The notes below the pieces were generated by a model, which was not told where the DNA came from, searched no databases, and saw only the letters and a program-made list of their open reading frames with translations. This document shows positions 25,086 through 33,404 of a DNA stretch of 64,000 nucleotides, piece by piece (position 1 is the stretch's first letter; each line of letters starts with the position of its first letter). A program made the position numbers and the translations under genes. This DNA comes from Pseudomonadota bacterium (GTDB lineage: Bacteria > Pseudomonadota > Alphaproteobacteria > Rhizobiales > Rhizobiaceae), in contig JAEWDP010000113.1 of NCBI GenBank assembly GCA_023390055.1, forward strand, positions 1 through 64,000, written 5' to 3'.

Positions 25086-25478
25086 TCAATTAAGTACTGG
25101 TGTCAGCCCGGGTGAATCGAGCGAGAAGGCGGGGATGTTCACGTTGAACGTTTCGCCTTCGTTTGTCTCCATCTTGTAATGGCCGAACATCATGCCCGAT
25201 GGTGTGTCGAGAGGACAGCCGGAAGAATATTCATAAGAATCCCCCGGCATGAGTTGTGGCTGTTCGCCGACAACGCCCGGGCCTTCGACTTCATCCACGA
25301 TCCCGTTTTGGTCAGTGATGTGCCAATAGCGATGCATCAGTCGAACCGTCAGCTGTGAATGGTTCTGGATGACGATGTGGTAAGCCCAGACGTAGCGACT
25401 GTCCTCCGGGCAGGATTGTTCTTCCAGATAAAAGGGCTCGACGGCGACTTCGATATCTCGTGTTCGGGACCGATACAT
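25086..25478 (-). CDS. apaG: ApaG (Co2+/Mg2+ efflux-associated protein)
   Basis: A 130-residue single-domain immunoglobulin-like beta-sandwich protein. Its exact role is unsettled; the name comes from linkage to cobalt resistance and diadenosine tetraphosphate metabolism in enterics. Conserved motifs include YVWAYHIVIQN, RYWHITDQNG, GVVGEQP and GMMFGHYKM. ATG 25478 (MYRSRTRDIEV) matches the usual start; an ATG eight codons earlier is possible. No good ribosome-binding site is seen at either. Confidence 0.93.
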   Translation of the reverse strand: MYRSRTRDIEVAVEPFYLEEQSCPEDSRYVWAYHIVIQNHSQLTVRLMHRYWHITDQNGIVDEVEGPGVVGEQPQLMPGDSYEYSSGCPLDTPSGMMFGHYKMETNEGETFNVNIPAFSLDSPGLTPVLN

Positions 25479-25642
25479 ATGCGGCGCTTTCAATAATACC
25501 ATGCTTGGTATGTTACAGCTTTGCTAAAACGTCAAGGAAACCGGGTGATGGAGAGGCGCCGTAAGCATCTGAACGGTCCGGATTATGGCTCGACCCATCC
25601 CGGTCTCAAACGTGCGAGCCATTGTAATGGTTTGCGTGCAGT

Positions 25643-25674
25643 CTGGATTTGCGACATGCCTGTCGCAAATCCAG
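25643..25674. repeat. Perfect inverted repeat, 14-bp arms, 4-nt loop
   Basis: CTGGATTTGCGACA and TGTCGCAAATCCAG flank TGCC. No T-run follows on either strand, so it is not a standard intrinsic terminator. It may be a protein-binding site, an mRNA-stabilising hairpin or a copy of a dispersed palindromic element. Confidence 0.8.
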
Positions 25675-25843
25675 TTCAGTTGAAAAACAGGATTGGGTGC
25701 CATCAAGGACACCTGTGACGTCATGTCAGGTCTATCGATCAGCACGAGCCACAGATGGCGTGCCTCGACGAGCAAGTGCGACTGAAGTTTCAGATGGGAC
25801 GGCCAACGATCTCATGCGATGCCCTGCAAAGGCTGGGGCATCG

Positions 25844-25876
25844 CAAAAAAACTACTCATCCAGTTCGGGATGGATC
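25844..25876 (-). terminator. Weak terminator after metZ
   Basis: On the minus strand, ATCCA and TGGAT pair in a short stem about 14 bases past the metZ stop, followed within eight bases by a run of seven T. The stem is weak but the T-run is good. Confidence 0.4.
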
Positions 25877-25889
25877 CGGCATGTGCTGG

Positions 25890-27074
25890 TCAGCCGGGTA
25901 TCGTGTCGAGCGCCTGGACAAAATCCTCCAGAAGATCGTCGGTGTCCTCGATACCAGCCGAAAACCGGAGCGTTCCCGGCGAGATTCCGAGTTCGGCACG
26001 GGCCTCGTCCGTCAGGTTTTTGTGTGTCGTTGTCGCCGGATGGGTAATGAGGCTCTTTGCGTCGCCGAGATTGTTGGAGAGTTGCACGATCTCAAGCTTG
26101 TTTTGGAGCGCAAATGCCTCCTCCTTGCCGCCATTCAGTTCGAGGCAGACGAGAGTGGACCCCCCGGTCATTTGCTTGGAAATGATATCGACCTGCGGGT
26201 GATCCGATCTTCCCGGGTAGATAACCCTGGCAACCTTTGGATGGTTGGCAAGCAGATCTGCGATACCGGATGCATTGGTGGTCTGCTGCTTCACGCGCAA
26301 CGGTAGCGTTTCCAGACCCTTGAGCAATGTCCAGGCATTGAACGGTGACATGGCCGGCCCGGTATGCCGGAAATAGTCCTGAAACACGTCACTGATCCAT
26401 TGCCGGTCTGAGAGCACAACGCCGCCCAGGCAACGCCCCTGGCCGTCGAGGTGCTTGGTGGCAGAGTAGACGACGATGTGGGCGCCAAGTTCGAGTGGCT
26501 TTTGGAAAAGGGGGGTTGCAAAGACGTTGTCTACGACGACCTTCGCACCGATCTGGTTGGCAAGCTTTGCCACACCGGCAATATCAACGACTTCGAGCGT
26601 GGGATTTGTCGGGCTCTCCAGAAAGAAGACTTTTGTATTCTTTCTGACGGCCTTTTCCCAGTTGTCCAGCGATCTGCCATCGACCAGAGTGCATTCGACG
26701 CCATATTTGGGTGCCAGGGTCTCAACAATCCAGCGGCAAGACCCGAACAGGGCACGCGCAGCCACGATGTGGTCGCCGGCTTTTACTTGGCAAAGAATTG
26801 CAGCGGCGACAGCTGCCATGCCTGATGCCGTTGCTCTGGCTTCCTCGGCGCCTTCCAGCATGCACATGCGCTTTTCGAACATGTCGTTGGTTGGGCTTCC
26901 GTAGCGTGCGTAAATGTAACCTTCCGTCTCGCCCTTGAAGCGCGCTTCGGCAGCCTCGGCGCTTTCATAGACAAAGCCTTGCGTCAGGTATATTGCTTCG
27001 GAAGTTTCGCCATATTGCGACCTCAGCGTTCCGCCGTGGACGAGCTGGGTTGCGGGGCGCCATTTTGTAGTCAT
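25890..27074 (-). CDS. metZ: O-succinylhomoserine sulfhydrylase
   Basis: A PLP enzyme of the Cys/Met metabolism family, 394 residues, that makes homocysteine directly from O-succinylhomoserine and sulfide. The PLP Lys is in YSATKHLDGQGRCLGGV; YIYARYGSPTNDMFEKRM, EGAEEARATASGMAA and FLESPTNPTLEVVDI are typical. ATG 27074 (MTTKWRP) gives the canonical start; an ATG two codons earlier at 27080 sits closer to GAAAGG and may be used. A SAM-II riboswitch with terminator lies directly upstream, so high S-adenosylmethionine should shut it off. Confidence 0.95.
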   Translation of the reverse strand: MTTKWRPATQLVHGGTLRSQYGETSEAIYLTQGFVYESAEAAEARFKGETEGYIYARYGSPTNDMFEKRMCMLEGAEEARATASGMAAVAAAILCQVKAGDHIVAARALFGSCRWIVETLAPKYGVECTLVDGRSLDNWEKAVRKNTKVFFLESPTNPTLEVVDIAGVAKLANQIGAKVVVDNVFATPLFQKPLELGAHIVVYSATKHLDGQGRCLGGVVLSDRQWISDVFQDYFRHTGPAMSPFNAWTLLKGLETLPLRVKQQTTNASGIADLLANHPKVARVIYPGRSDHPQVDIISKQMTGGSTLVCLELNGGKEEAFALQNKLEIVQLSNNLGDAKSLITHPATTTHKNLTDEARAELGISPGTLRFSAGIEDTDDLLEDFVQALDTIPG

Positions 27075-27095
27075 GCGCATGCACCTTTCAGACAC

Positions 27096-27125
27096 AAAAA
27101 AACCGGCCGCATGAAGCAGACCGGT
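27096..27125 (-). terminator. Riboswitch-controlled terminator before metZ
   Basis: On the minus strand, ACCGGTCTGC and GCGGCCGGT pair around loop TTCAT, followed by seven T, 22 bases before the metZ start. Its 5' arm shares bases with an alternative hairpin that uses the 3' end of the SAM-II aptamer. Confidence 0.85.
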
Positions 27126-27130
27126 TTCAC

Positions 27131-27190
27131 CCCGGTCTCTTTAGCCACTTGTTTAACGTGGCTGCAAGCCGACCGGCCAAATCACCACGG
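27131..27190 (-). ncRNA. SAM-II riboswitch
   Basis: The minus strand carries the SAM-II core in order: CCGTGGTGATTTGGCCGGTC, then GGCTTGCAGCCACG, then TTAAACAAGTGGCTAAAGAG and GACCGG. P1 forms from CGTGG (27185-27189) and CCACG (27157-27161). The pseudoknot P2 forms from CCGGTC and GACCGG. SAM-II elements control methionine-synthesis genes in alphaproteobacteria, and metZ is a known partner. Confidence 0.93.
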
Positions 27191-27272
27191 GATAAAGCTG
27201 GCATAACGCCGCTCCTCGCTTGCGTCAATGGCCAGGTTTTGGTTTTGTCCGGCGACGCAGGGACGAAATGAA

Positions 27273-28379
27273 ATGACACGGACCACCGGAATTCTGGCCG
27301 ACAGGGCCATTGCAGAACTACTCAAAAGTGGCCGCCTGGTGGCTGAAAAAGAACTGGATCATGATCAGATCCAGCCAGCCAGCCTGGACTTGCGGCTCGG
27401 ATCGAAGGCATTTCGCGTCCGCGCGAGCTTCATGCCGGGTCCAACCAGCCGTGTCTCAGACAAGCTCGACCGGTTGAAGCTTCATGTGATCGATCTGGCT
27501 GAGGCGGCGGTTCTCGAAACGGGCTGCGTCTATATTGTTCCGCTGATGGAAAGCCTCGATCTGCCTGAGAACTTGTCTGCATCTGCCAATCCCAAGAGCT
27601 CGACGGGTCGTCTTGATATATTCACCCGCGTCATTACCGATTATGCGCAGGAGTTCGACAAGATACCCGCCGGTTACTCCGGACCACTCTATCTGGAGAT
27701 TAGCCCTCGCACGTTCCCGATTGTCGTACGACGTGGCTCTCGACTGTCGCAGATCCGCTTCCGGATTGGCAACGCCCTTCTTGGTGAAGTGGAATTGTTG
27801 GCGTTACACGATACAGACACACTCGTTGCGTCACAAAAACCGAATGTGAGTGGTGGCGGCATCGCCCTGTCGATTGACCTCAGAGGCGACAATGACGGTC
27901 TGATCGGTTATCGCGGCAAGCACCACACGGCAGTGGTGGATGTCGACAAGAAGGCGCAGCACGATATCTTTGATTTCTGGGAGCCACTTTATAGCCGTGG
28001 GCGAAATGAACTGATCCTTGATCCGGATGAATTCTATATTCTCGTCTCGCGTGAGGCAGTGCACGTACCGCCACTCTATGCGGCCGAAATGACGCCATTT
28101 GATCCTTTGGTCGGGGAGTTCCGTGTCCACTATGCCGGATTCTTTGACCCGGGTTTCGGGCATGCGGCAGCAGGCGGACTTGGTAGTCGCGCCGTGCTCG
28201 AAGTGCGCAGCCATGAAGTTCCATTCATTCTGGAAGACGCCCAGATCGTTGGCCGCCTGGCCTACGAGCATATGCTGGAACGACCAGACGCGCTCTACGG
28301 CGTGGGGCTTGGATCAAACTATCAGGCTCAGGGTCTCAAGCTCTCCAAGCATTTCCGGGTTACCTCACTCAAGAAGTAA
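27273..28379 (+). CDS. dcd: 2'-deoxycytidine 5'-triphosphate deaminase, double-length form
   Basis: It deaminates dCTP to dUTP for thymidylate synthesis. At 368 residues it is about twice the usual Dcd. The N-terminal half has IQPASLDLRLG, NPKSSTGRLDIFTRVITD and a dUTPase-like core; the C-terminal half repeats the fold (VHYAGFFDPGFG then RAVLEV). This long form occurs in alphaproteobacteria. ATG 27273 gives the known start MTRTTGIL; an upstream ATG adds 15 unrelated residues. Divergent from the metZ riboswitch leader. Confidence 0.92.
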   Translation: MTRTTGILADRAIAELLKSGRLVAEKELDHDQIQPASLDLRLGSKAFRVRASFMPGPTSRVSDKLDRLKLHVIDLAEAAVLETGCVYIVPLMESLDLPENLSASANPKSSTGRLDIFTRVITDYAQEFDKIPAGYSGPLYLEISPRTFPIVVRRGSRLSQIRFRIGNALLGEVELLALHDTDTLVASQKPNVSGGGIALSIDLRGDNDGLIGYRGKHHTAVVDVDKKAQHDIFDFWEPLYSRGRNELILDPDEFYILVSREAVHVPPLYAAEMTPFDPLVGEFRVHYAGFFDPGFGHAAAGGLGSRAVLEVRSHEVPFILEDAQIVGRLAYEHMLERPDALYGVGLGSNYQAQGLKLSKHFRVTSLKK

Positions 28380-28633
28380 CTCAGACAACAGCCTTTTTGG
28401 CCGTCGTTTTCAGTCACTCTTGTCGACGGTTGTGTTGTCTCTTCTGCTTCCGCCCGACACGATTACCAGCAAGATTGGATAGGGCCTCAGGAGCACGCTC
28501 GCAAGCTTTGGAGCGAACTCGATTTGCCTGTCGCCCGGAGCACAGGTGAAATGTGCACGATTACCGGAAAGAGGTCGCGACAGAGGCGCGGATTATTTCA
28601 AGGGGCCAATTTTACAAGCGGATGGAAGTGTAC

Positions 28634-28660
28634 TTGACAGATGTGGTTAACTGATAGAAC
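28634..28660 (+). promoter_or_regulatory. Sigma70-type promoter of tRNA-Gly
   Basis: TTGACA at 28634 is followed 15-17 bases later by TAGAAC/AGAACT, and the tRNA begins 14 bases after that. The -35 is perfect, the -10 poor. The rest of the 294-base gap after dcd shows nothing recognisable. Confidence 0.5.
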
Positions 28661-28673
28661 TGTGCCGTCCATC

Positions 28674-28747
28674 GCGGGTGTAGCTCAATGGTAGAGCAGC
28701 AGCTTCCCAAGCTGAATACGAGGGTTCGATTCCCTTCACCCGCTCCA
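28674..28747 (+). tRNA. tRNA-Gly (anticodon CCC)
   Basis: A 74-nt cloverleaf with encoded CCA. The acceptor GCGGGTG pairs with the 3' CACCCGC, the D-stem is GCTC/GAGC, the anticodon loop TTCCCAA gives CCC (reading GGG), and the T-arm is AGGGT-TCGATTC-CCTTC. Closely resembles bacterial tRNA-Gly(CCC) genes. Confidence 0.97.
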
Positions 28748-28880
28748 GTTTTTCAACATCTTAGCGGTACCGTCGTGGGCCCGTCGTGTCAGTTCGCACG
28801 ATCCTTCTGTCGTTCCAATCGTGCTGCGGCAACTTTTCGGCTGGCCTCTAAGCGTATTCAGTGGCCGATTTGGTAAGCAT

Positions 28881-29048
28881 CTAGAAGACTGCCAAATATT
28901 TCAGCAGAGAGATGATTCCGATAATGATGACAATAATGCGGGCGATCTGACGCATACGTCCGTCGAGTGGCAGTCTATTGATCAGGTAGAGCACCAGAAT
29001 GATCACGAGGAATGTGATCAGAATGCTGATTAAAACCGACAGGCCCAT
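28881..29048 (-). CDS. Small two-span membrane protein (Thivi_2564-like)
   Basis: A 55-residue protein, almost all hydrophobic: spans at about 4-23 and 34-52 separated by a short polar loop (NRLPLDGRMRQ). Length and pattern resemble the Thivi_2564 family of tiny membrane proteins, whose function is not known. ATG 29048 lies behind AGGAGA; a longer frame from 29138 would add 30 unlikely residues. The family call rests on pattern only. Confidence 0.7.
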   Translation of the reverse strand: MGLSVLISILITFLVIILVLYLINRLPLDGRMRQIARIIVIIIGIISLLKYLAVF

Positions 29049-29724
29049 AAGTCCATTCTCCTGTTCAATACGTGATGCACAGTTAGGGTAATTATGAGCC
29101 GCGTCCGAGAAGGAAAGGGCAGGTGCCAAAACTTCCATGATGAGTATGGAAGAAAAAACCGGTGCCCTCCTTGCCGCCTACCAACATGAGCCCTTGACGC
29201 CGGGTAAATTAGACCGATGGCAGACAAAGAAAACCCGAAGGGATACCTCTGGTTGAGTGCCATCAGTGATGAAGGTGTTAGGACGTTAAAGGGTATTGGC
29301 AGCTCGAGCTAAGAACTCAGGTCGGGTGAGGCCTTGTGCTTCAGCAAAGGGCATCGAACTGCCTGAGGATATCTTCAGGTAGAGCTTAAACTAAGTTATT
29401 GATTCGTTTTAGAAAATGACTAATTTTCAAATGAATAAATACTAGTAAGCACTGGCGAAGCAGCAATGGCGTTGAGGGTATCTGCGATACATCGAATTGC
29501 GTGTAATCATGCGTCAAGGCATCTCAAGCATTGCTGTCTGCTCGGGCAACAGATAGCGTCATATACATCATTCAATAAGAAAACAGCATTTTTTCCGAAC
29601 CTGACGGATGCGGTTCCCATGCGGATAATCTGATGACGATATGGACACAAACTCGCGCTAGTCGCTTTGCATTTATCAAGCCGGATCATACGATGCTGTC
29701 GGGTGTCTCGAGCGGAGCGTTTAG
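29049..29724. other. 676-base region with no recognised gene
   Basis: The right half is clearly more AT-rich than its surroundings. Short frames on both strands lack ribosome-binding sites and recognisable motifs. It should hold the promoter for the solute-binding protein gene and could hide a small RNA or gene remnant. Confidence 0.5.
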
Positions 29725-30600
29725 ATGGTCCTGATGAATTCAGCTCTGAAAACGTGGGGCAGTCTCCTTCTTTATCTAGTGTCAGCATGCCTGTGGGGTT
29801 TGCTTAACATATCCGCATCAAACGCGCAGGACACGGATCCACCAGTTCTGTTCGATGCGCGGGAGCGTCTCCCGCGACCTGATCTGTCGAACCTCGTGCG
29901 GTTGCGTATTCTCACGACGGCAGACTTTCCTCCCTTCAACTTTGCAGATCAAACGGGGCGCCTTTCGGGTTTCAATGTCGATCTTGCCCGCGAGATCTGC
30001 CTTGAGTTGAAGATCGAGGCGAAATGCCAGATTCAGGCTTTGCCCTTCAACGAATTGGAGGCGGCACTGACCAATAAGGCCGGTGAGGCGGTGATGGCAG
30101 GTATTTCAATCACGCAAGAGCGGCGCGAAAAGTTCTCTTTCTCACGTCCCTATCTTACGATACCGGCACGTTTTGCCCGAAACGTTTCGAGCAGTCTCGA
30201 AGGTGATCTGCCTGACGCGCTGACTGGCAAAACTGTTGGGGTCGTAAAGGACACAGCACATGAGGCGATGCTGAAAGCGTTTTTTCCCAAGGTCATTCCG
30301 GTTTTGTTCAGCGATCGCAAGGCAATGCTGAGTGCATTGAAGACGGAAAAAGTTGCAGCCGTCTTTTCGGATGGGTTGAGGCTACCCTTCTGGGTTGCTG
30401 GCGAAGCCGCAGACAAGTGCTGTGCGCTCCTGGGAGGCCCTTATCTTTCAACCAGCTTTCTTGGGGAAGGCATGGCTGTCATGTTGAAAGATGACGAAGA
30501 TACGCTGACCGCTGCCTTCGATCATGCTCTCGCAACCCTTTCGAGAAACGGCCGCTTGCAGGATATTTACCTGCGCTACTTTCCGAATGGGCTCTACTGA
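29725..30600 (+). CDS. Orphan periplasmic solute-binding protein (amino-acid type)
   Basis: A family 3 extracellular solute-binding protein of 291 residues. A signal sequence (about 8-35, ending SASNAQ) is followed by LRILTTADFPPFNFADQTGRL, the classical N-terminal ligand loop, and GFNVDLAREICLELKIEAKC. No permease or ATPase gene is adjacent, so it may feed a transporter elsewhere or act as a sensor. A second ATG three codons on is equally possible. It converges on the response-regulator gene with only 9 bases between them. Confidence 0.85.
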   Translation: MVLMNSALKTWGSLLLYLVSACLWGLLNISASNAQDTDPPVLFDARERLPRPDLSNLVRLRILTTADFPPFNFADQTGRLSGFNVDLAREICLELKIEAKCQIQALPFNELEAALTNKAGEAVMAGISITQERREKFSFSRPYLTIPARFARNVSSSLEGDLPDALTGKTVGVVKDTAHEAMLKAFFPKVIPVLFSDRKAMLSALKTEKVAAVFSDGLRLPFWVAGEAADKCCALLGGPYLSTSFLGEGMAVMLKDDEDTLTAAFDHALATLSRNGRLQDIYLRYFPNGLY

Positions 30601-30609
30601 CTGCGGTGG

Positions 30610-31257
30610 CTACGCGACAAGAGGTACATTCAATTTGCTGAGCTTGATAACAGCCTGCGTGCGGCTGTCGACATTCAGTTTGCAAAGGATTGCTGAGACA
30701 TGCGCCTTGATTGTTGCCTCGGAAACACCGAGCTCATAGGCGATTTGCTTGTTGAGTAAACCCTCGCCAAGCATGGTCAGTACGCGACTCTGTTGTGGCG
30801 TCAAGGATCTCAATCTTTCCAAAAGCTCGTTGATGCATGGGTCTTCGTCTGCAGGCGGAAGATACCCGTCGGGTAAACAGATATCCCCATCCAGAACGGA
30901 CTGGATGGCTGCGCGGATCTCTTCCAGGCCGGACGACTTGGAAATGAAACCTGACGCCCCGAGATCGAGCACCTTACGGACTGTCCCGCTATAGTCACTG
31001 GCGGAAACGACAATAATTGGAAGGCTGGGGAACTCGGCCCTTAACGATAAAAGGCCAGAAAAACCACTGACACCGGGCATTGCAAGGTCGAGCAGCATGA
31101 GGTCGGCATCTGGATTGTCGTGCGCGACCTGGCGCGCATCTTCGAAGTCACCGGCCTCCAGGACGATCTGGTCGACAGCCAGATCCTGGACAGCCTGTTT
31201 CAAAGCGCCGCGAAACAACGGGTGGTCATCCGCGATGATGAATTTCAGTGCGTGCAT
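30610..31257 (-). CDS. LuxR/NarL-type response regulator, orphan
   Basis: A 215-residue two-domain regulator. The receiver domain (about 1-125) has DDHPLF at the acidic pocket, the phosphoacceptor Asp in LMLLDLAMPGVSG (about 57) and Lys in GFISKSS. The LuxR helix-turn-helix at about 150-200 (LTPQQSRVLTMLGEGLLNKQ, then SEATIKAHVSAIL) is intact. No histidine kinase gene is adjacent, so its partner is elsewhere. Convergent with the solute-binding protein gene. Confidence 0.92.
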   Translation of the reverse strand: MHALKFIIADDHPLFRGALKQAVQDLAVDQIVLEAGDFEDARQVAHDNPDADLMLLDLAMPGVSGFSGLLSLRAEFPSLPIIVVSASDYSGTVRKVLDLGASGFISKSSGLEEIRAAIQSVLDGDICLPDGYLPPADEDPCINELLERLRSLTPQQSRVLTMLGEGLLNKQIAYELGVSEATIKAHVSAILCKLNVDSRTQAVIKLSKLNVPLVA

Positions 31258-31365
31258 TCCACGCCCCCTCCCAAGGGCATAGTCGCATATCGTAATATAC
31301 GGCTCTTGTACGCTTCGATAGCGGCTGAAACAATAGCCGTTGTCCCTGATAGATTATTCGCTCCG

Positions 31366-31773
31366 TCAGGTTTTTTGCGGTGCAGATTGAGTGCCCTCCT
31401 GATCCTTGGTGAAATCCTCGATGATCTCCATGAAGCGGCGAACAAATCGCTCCATTATGGACAGGCTCTTTTCGATTTCGGATTCGTCCGGAAGGCCTTG
31501 TTTGGGCGCCATTGCATCCAGCCTCTTCTCCAAAGCGGCCACGCGATCTTCGAGAAGGTCGAGTTCGGCTTCATAGGCTGCCCGTTCATCGGCAATCATT
31601 CGGCAGGTTAGATTGCCGTCTTCATCGCGGCAAACAGAAATCGCACCTGTTTGGCGATCCATCCGGACGAAGCCTTCTGCGGTCTTTTCCATCTGGAAAC
31701 GGGCAGATTCATCCGCCTGCGCTATTGCGCATGCTGGCAAAAAAGCCAATGTCAGCAACAAGTATCTCATCAT
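31366..31773 (-). CDS. Exported coiled-coil protein of unknown function
   Basis: A 135-residue protein with a signal peptide (MMRYLLLTLAFLPACAIA-QA), a short conserved-looking middle (FVRMDRQTGAISVCRDEDGN with two Cys, TCRMIADE) and a coiled coil at about 65-90 (EAELDLLEDRVAALEKRLD). Cleavage would give a small periplasmic helical protein. AAGAGG precedes the tandem ATG. The frame stays open much further upstream, but that part lies over the DUF952 gene and has no coding logic. No named family is recognised. Confidence 0.75.
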   Translation of the reverse strand: MMRYLLLTLAFLPACAIAQADESARFQMEKTAEGFVRMDRQTGAISVCRDEDGNLTCRMIADERAAYEAELDLLEDRVAALEKRLDAMAPKQGLPDESEIEKSLSIMERFVRRFMEIIEDFTKDQEGTQSAPQKT

Positions 31774-31874
31774 TCGGCCTCTTGTCCTTTGCCTTCGGTG
31801 GACAAGCGCCCACGATTGCGGCAAATCGCAAAAGGCGTCCTCCAACCCGAGCATATAATGCGTGCGAAATTCCC

Positions 31875-32222
31875 ATGAAGAATACCATCTACAAGATTGT
31901 TCCGCGAACACTTTGGCAAAAGGCCCGAGAAAGTGGTGTTTTCGAAGGCGCGCCTGTTGATATGAGGGATGGTTACATTCACTTCTCGACGGCATCTCAG
32001 GTGCGTGAGACGGCCCGCCTGCATTTTGCAGGGGCAGAGGACCTTCTGCTCGTTGCGGTGGACGGCAATGCTCTGGGGTTGGCCTTGAAGTTCGAGCCTT
32101 CGCGTAACGGGGAACTCTTTCCCCATCTTTATGCGCGGCTGCCGATGGATGCGGTGGAATGGGAAAGAACTCTGTCGATCGGCGCCGACGGCCTGCATGT
32201 TTTTCCAAAGGATGTCTTGTGA
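31875..32222 (+). CDS. DUF952 family protein
   Basis: A 115-residue cytoplasmic protein with the DUF952 pattern: YKIVPRTLWQKA near the start, DGYIHFSTASQVRETA in the middle and PHLYARLPMDAV later. The IHFS(T) motif resembles ADP-ribosyl-transferase-like folds that have been linked to this family, but no activity is established. It overlaps pyrD by one base (TGATG), so the two are co-translated. Confidence 0.87.
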   Translation: MKNTIYKIVPRTLWQKARESGVFEGAPVDMRDGYIHFSTASQVRETARLHFAGAEDLLLVAVDGNALGLALKFEPSRNGELFPHLYARLPMDAVEWERTLSIGADGLHVFPKDVL

Positions 32223-33313
32223 TGTTTGGCCGCCTCTTTGACCTTGCTCGGCAAGGATTGTTCTTGTTCGATCCGGAAACGGCGCACGGCATGTCGATCT
32301 CCGCTTTGAAGAGCGGCGTCCTACCGTCGTGCAGCATCCCTCGTGATGGGCGATTGACGCAGACGGTGGCTGGAATTCATTTTCCAAATCCTCTTGGCAT
32401 GGCGGCCGGCTATGACAAGAATGCCGAGGTTCCGGACGCTCTGCTTCGATTGGGTTTTGGCTTTACCGAAATCGGTACCGTGACGCCCAAGCCACAAGCT
32501 GGCAATGACAAGCCCCGGATCTTCCGTCTGGTTGCCGACCGAGCGGTGATCAACAGGCTTGGCTTCAATAACGAAGGCCATGAGGCTGCCTTTTCCCGCC
32601 TCATGGCCCGGAAAGCCTCAGATGGCATCATTGGCGTCAATATAGGCGCAAACAAGGATAGTGTGGACCGTGTGTCCGATTATGTTGCGGGTATTCACAA
32701 GTTCCATTCTGTTGCCGACTATTTCACCATCAATATTTCCTCGCCCAATACACCGGGTCTGCGTGATCTGCAGGCGCGCGCGAGCCTGAAGACGTTGTTG
32801 GATGCCGTCCTTGCGGCTCGCGCCGAGGAGGTGAAAAAACATGGTCGGGCGCTGCCGGTATTCCTCAAGATTGCGCCAGATCTGACGGAAGAAGGAATGG
32901 ATGACATTGCGCAAGAAGCATTGTCGCATGATCTTGACGGATTGATTGTTTCCAACACGACGCTGGCGCGTGATGGTCTTTCCGATCGACGCCATGCCTT
33001 TGAAAACGGCGGGATGTCGGGCTCCCCATTGTTCTCCCGCTCAACCGCGGTACTGGCGAGGATGCGAAAGCGTGTGGGGCAGGATTTGCCGATCATCGGT
33101 GTCGGCGGCGTGGGCAGTGCCGAAGATCTCCTGGAAAAGATACGTGCCGGGGCCGACCTCGTGCAGCTTTATTCCTGCATGATCTATGAAGGGCCGGGAC
33201 TGCCTCTTCGAATTTTGCGCGGTCTTGAAAGTCTGTTGGACCGTGAGGCTGCTGGTTCGATCCGTGACTTGCGCGATACACGGATCGATCATTGGGCCGC
33301 GGTGAAGCTATAG
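32222..33313 (+). CDS. pyrD: Dihydroorotate dehydrogenase (quinone), class 2
   Basis: A membrane-associated FMN enzyme of 363 residues that oxidises dihydroorotate to orotate in pyrimidine synthesis. The N-terminal amphipathic extension that binds quinone marks class 2. NPLGMAAGYDKNAEVPDALL, GFTEIGTVTPKPQAGN, NRLGFNNEG and NISSPNTPGLRDLQ are canonical; the catalytic Ser is in NISSPNTPG. Start ATG 32222 overlaps the DUF952 stop, as is common in alphaproteobacteria. Confidence 0.96.
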   Translation: MFGRLFDLARQGLFLFDPETAHGMSISALKSGVLPSCSIPRDGRLTQTVAGIHFPNPLGMAAGYDKNAEVPDALLRLGFGFTEIGTVTPKPQAGNDKPRIFRLVADRAVINRLGFNNEGHEAAFSRLMARKASDGIIGVNIGANKDSVDRVSDYVAGIHKFHSVADYFTINISSPNTPGLRDLQARASLKTLLDAVLAARAEEVKKHGRALPVFLKIAPDLTEEGMDDIAQEALSHDLDGLIVSNTTLARDGLSDRRHAFENGGMSGSPLFSRSTAVLARMRKRVGQDLPIIGVGGVGSAEDLLEKIRAGADLVQLYSCMIYEGPGLPLRILRGLESLLDREAAGSIRDLRDTRIDHWAAVKL

Positions 33314-33404
33314 TCTTCCGGGTATGTGCGGCAAGGGTTGCCAGGATAGGGAAAGTCCCCGGAATTACCGGACGTCGTGTAATTGCGCCTGTTCGTGATG
33401 GCTG

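Larger units (their letters stand above)
25479..25889. other. Intergenic region between metZ and apaG with a long inverted repeat
   Basis: About 410 bases without a credible gene. It contains a perfect inverted repeat (listed separately) and, just after metZ, a weak hairpin with a T-run. The apaG promoter must lie in its lower-numbered part; none was recognised. Confidence 0.5.

Noticed and set aside
31774..32337. Long upstream extension of the exported coiled-coil protein
   Set aside because: Lies over the DUF952 and pyrD starts; the signal peptide beginning at 31773 marks the true start.
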